From Macrolepiota albuminosa (lineage: Eukaryota; Basidiomycota; Agaricomycetes; Agaricales; Agaricaceae), in contig JAMWFC010000082.1 of the NCBI GenBank assembly GCA_027475525.1, positions 1,426,001-1,490,000 on the forward strand: DNA of 64,000 bases, written 5' to 3'. Shown here one piece after another: positions 63,741 to 64,000 of this stretch. Each line of letters begins with the position of its first letter. Positions within the stretch are counted from its first letter, which is position 1. Position numbers and translations under genes: made by a program. The notes beneath the pieces are model-generated. The model had not been told where the DNA came from. It saw only the letters and a list, made by a program, of their open reading frames with translations, and searched no databases.

Positions 63741-64000
63741 ATGACTGGTTCTCTTGATCCGGACCCCCCTTTCCCAGCTGTAGACACAGGTGAACAACCT
63801 GTGTCTCAAGTGGGGAAGACGCAATCCGCGTCTGCATATCAACCCCCGCCAAAGCAGGATGAGAAGATACCTCGCGATGTCAGCGCGAGCTTTGGAATGC
63901 CTGGTGGGCTATCGGTATCACGGATGATGTCCATTGTACGACCTGGTGGTAAACCAGGAGAGAGATCTGCGGTTTCAGAAGTGTCGCTGCCAGCGAGCCA
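63741..64000 (+). CDS. Partial gag of element G, runs off the edge
   Basis: ATG at 63741 opens a frame with no stop to 64000 (86 codons): 'MTGSLDPDPPFPAVDTGEQP' and on, Pro/Ser/Gly-rich. No domain is visible yet. The place, just after the LTR, suggests gag. An ATG at 63733 in another frame stops at once. Confidence 0.45.
   Translation, partial: MTGSLDPDPPFPAVDTGEQPVSQVGKTQSASAYQPPPKQDEKIPRDVSASFGMPGGLSVSRMMSIVRPGGKPGERSAVSEVSLPAS

Larger units (their letters stand above)
63457..64000 (+). mobile_element. Gypsy element G, 5' end (same family as F)
   Basis: Starts with a 173 bp LTR, then a leader, then the open start of a likely gag at 63741. It inserts into element E's integrase. The rest lies outside the window, so the target duplication cannot be checked. 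Confidence 0.75.

Noticed and set aside
1..64000. A host gene or biosynthetic cluster hidden between elements
   Set aside because: Every stretch with coding character was assigned to an element; the rest is LTR, spacer or AT-rich repeat debris.

Overview
The window looks like a gene-poor block of nested transposable elements from a fungus, most likely an Agaricomycete (Basidiomycota). The evidence is Ty3/Gypsy lineages of the kind common in mushroom-forming fungi, a split Tc1/mariner-type DDE transposase, and short introns of 51-58 nt with GTNNGT donors in the one multi-exon gene that can be modelled. I see no cellular gene, tRNA, rRNA or CRISPR array.

Two nests fill most of the window. Nest 1: a Tc1/mariner-like transposon (1743-30081, about 35 bp terminal inverted repeats, TA target site) is split by Gypsy element A (+ strand, 3398-28890, duplication ACAC). 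Element A is split by Gypsy element C (- strand, 7190-20593, duplication GCGT) and by a solo LTR (20755-21689, duplication ACGC). Nest 2: Gypsy element E (+ strand, about 38460-63456) is split between protease and reverse transcriptase by Gypsy element D (- strand, 41191-61167, duplication ACGT). D carries chromodomain-type Gypsy element F (- strand, 42897 to about 52590). E's integrase is cut by element G (+ strand, from 63457), which runs off the right edge. A degenerate Copia reverse transcriptase lies at the left edge. From 30.1 to 38.4 kb there is AT-rich, non-coding repeat debris: a degenerate tandem array with hairpins, a diverged 250 bp duplication and an ancient LTR of the A/D family.

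The most interesting signal is in the related elements A, C and D. Between the integrase and the 3' LTR each carries a spliced gene on the strand opposite to gag-pol. The same intron positions and protein motifs occur in all three, including a six-cysteine cluster close to the fungal Zn2Cys6 pattern. In C the model has eight exons and about 712 codons, and two shorter genes of similar layout follow it in tandem. C looks young: its two 1043 bp LTRs differ at one base and its gag, pro and pol are open apart from assembly damage. A, D, E and F are decayed, largely by CGA to TGA changes, as expected from deamination of methylated cytosine.

A caution about the data: eight perfect tandem duplications, each exactly 77 bp, interrupt unrelated elements and are absent from homologous copies. 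This looks like unmerged k=77 contig overlaps in a short-read assembly. They cause several of the apparent frameshifts. Element names A-G are mine.
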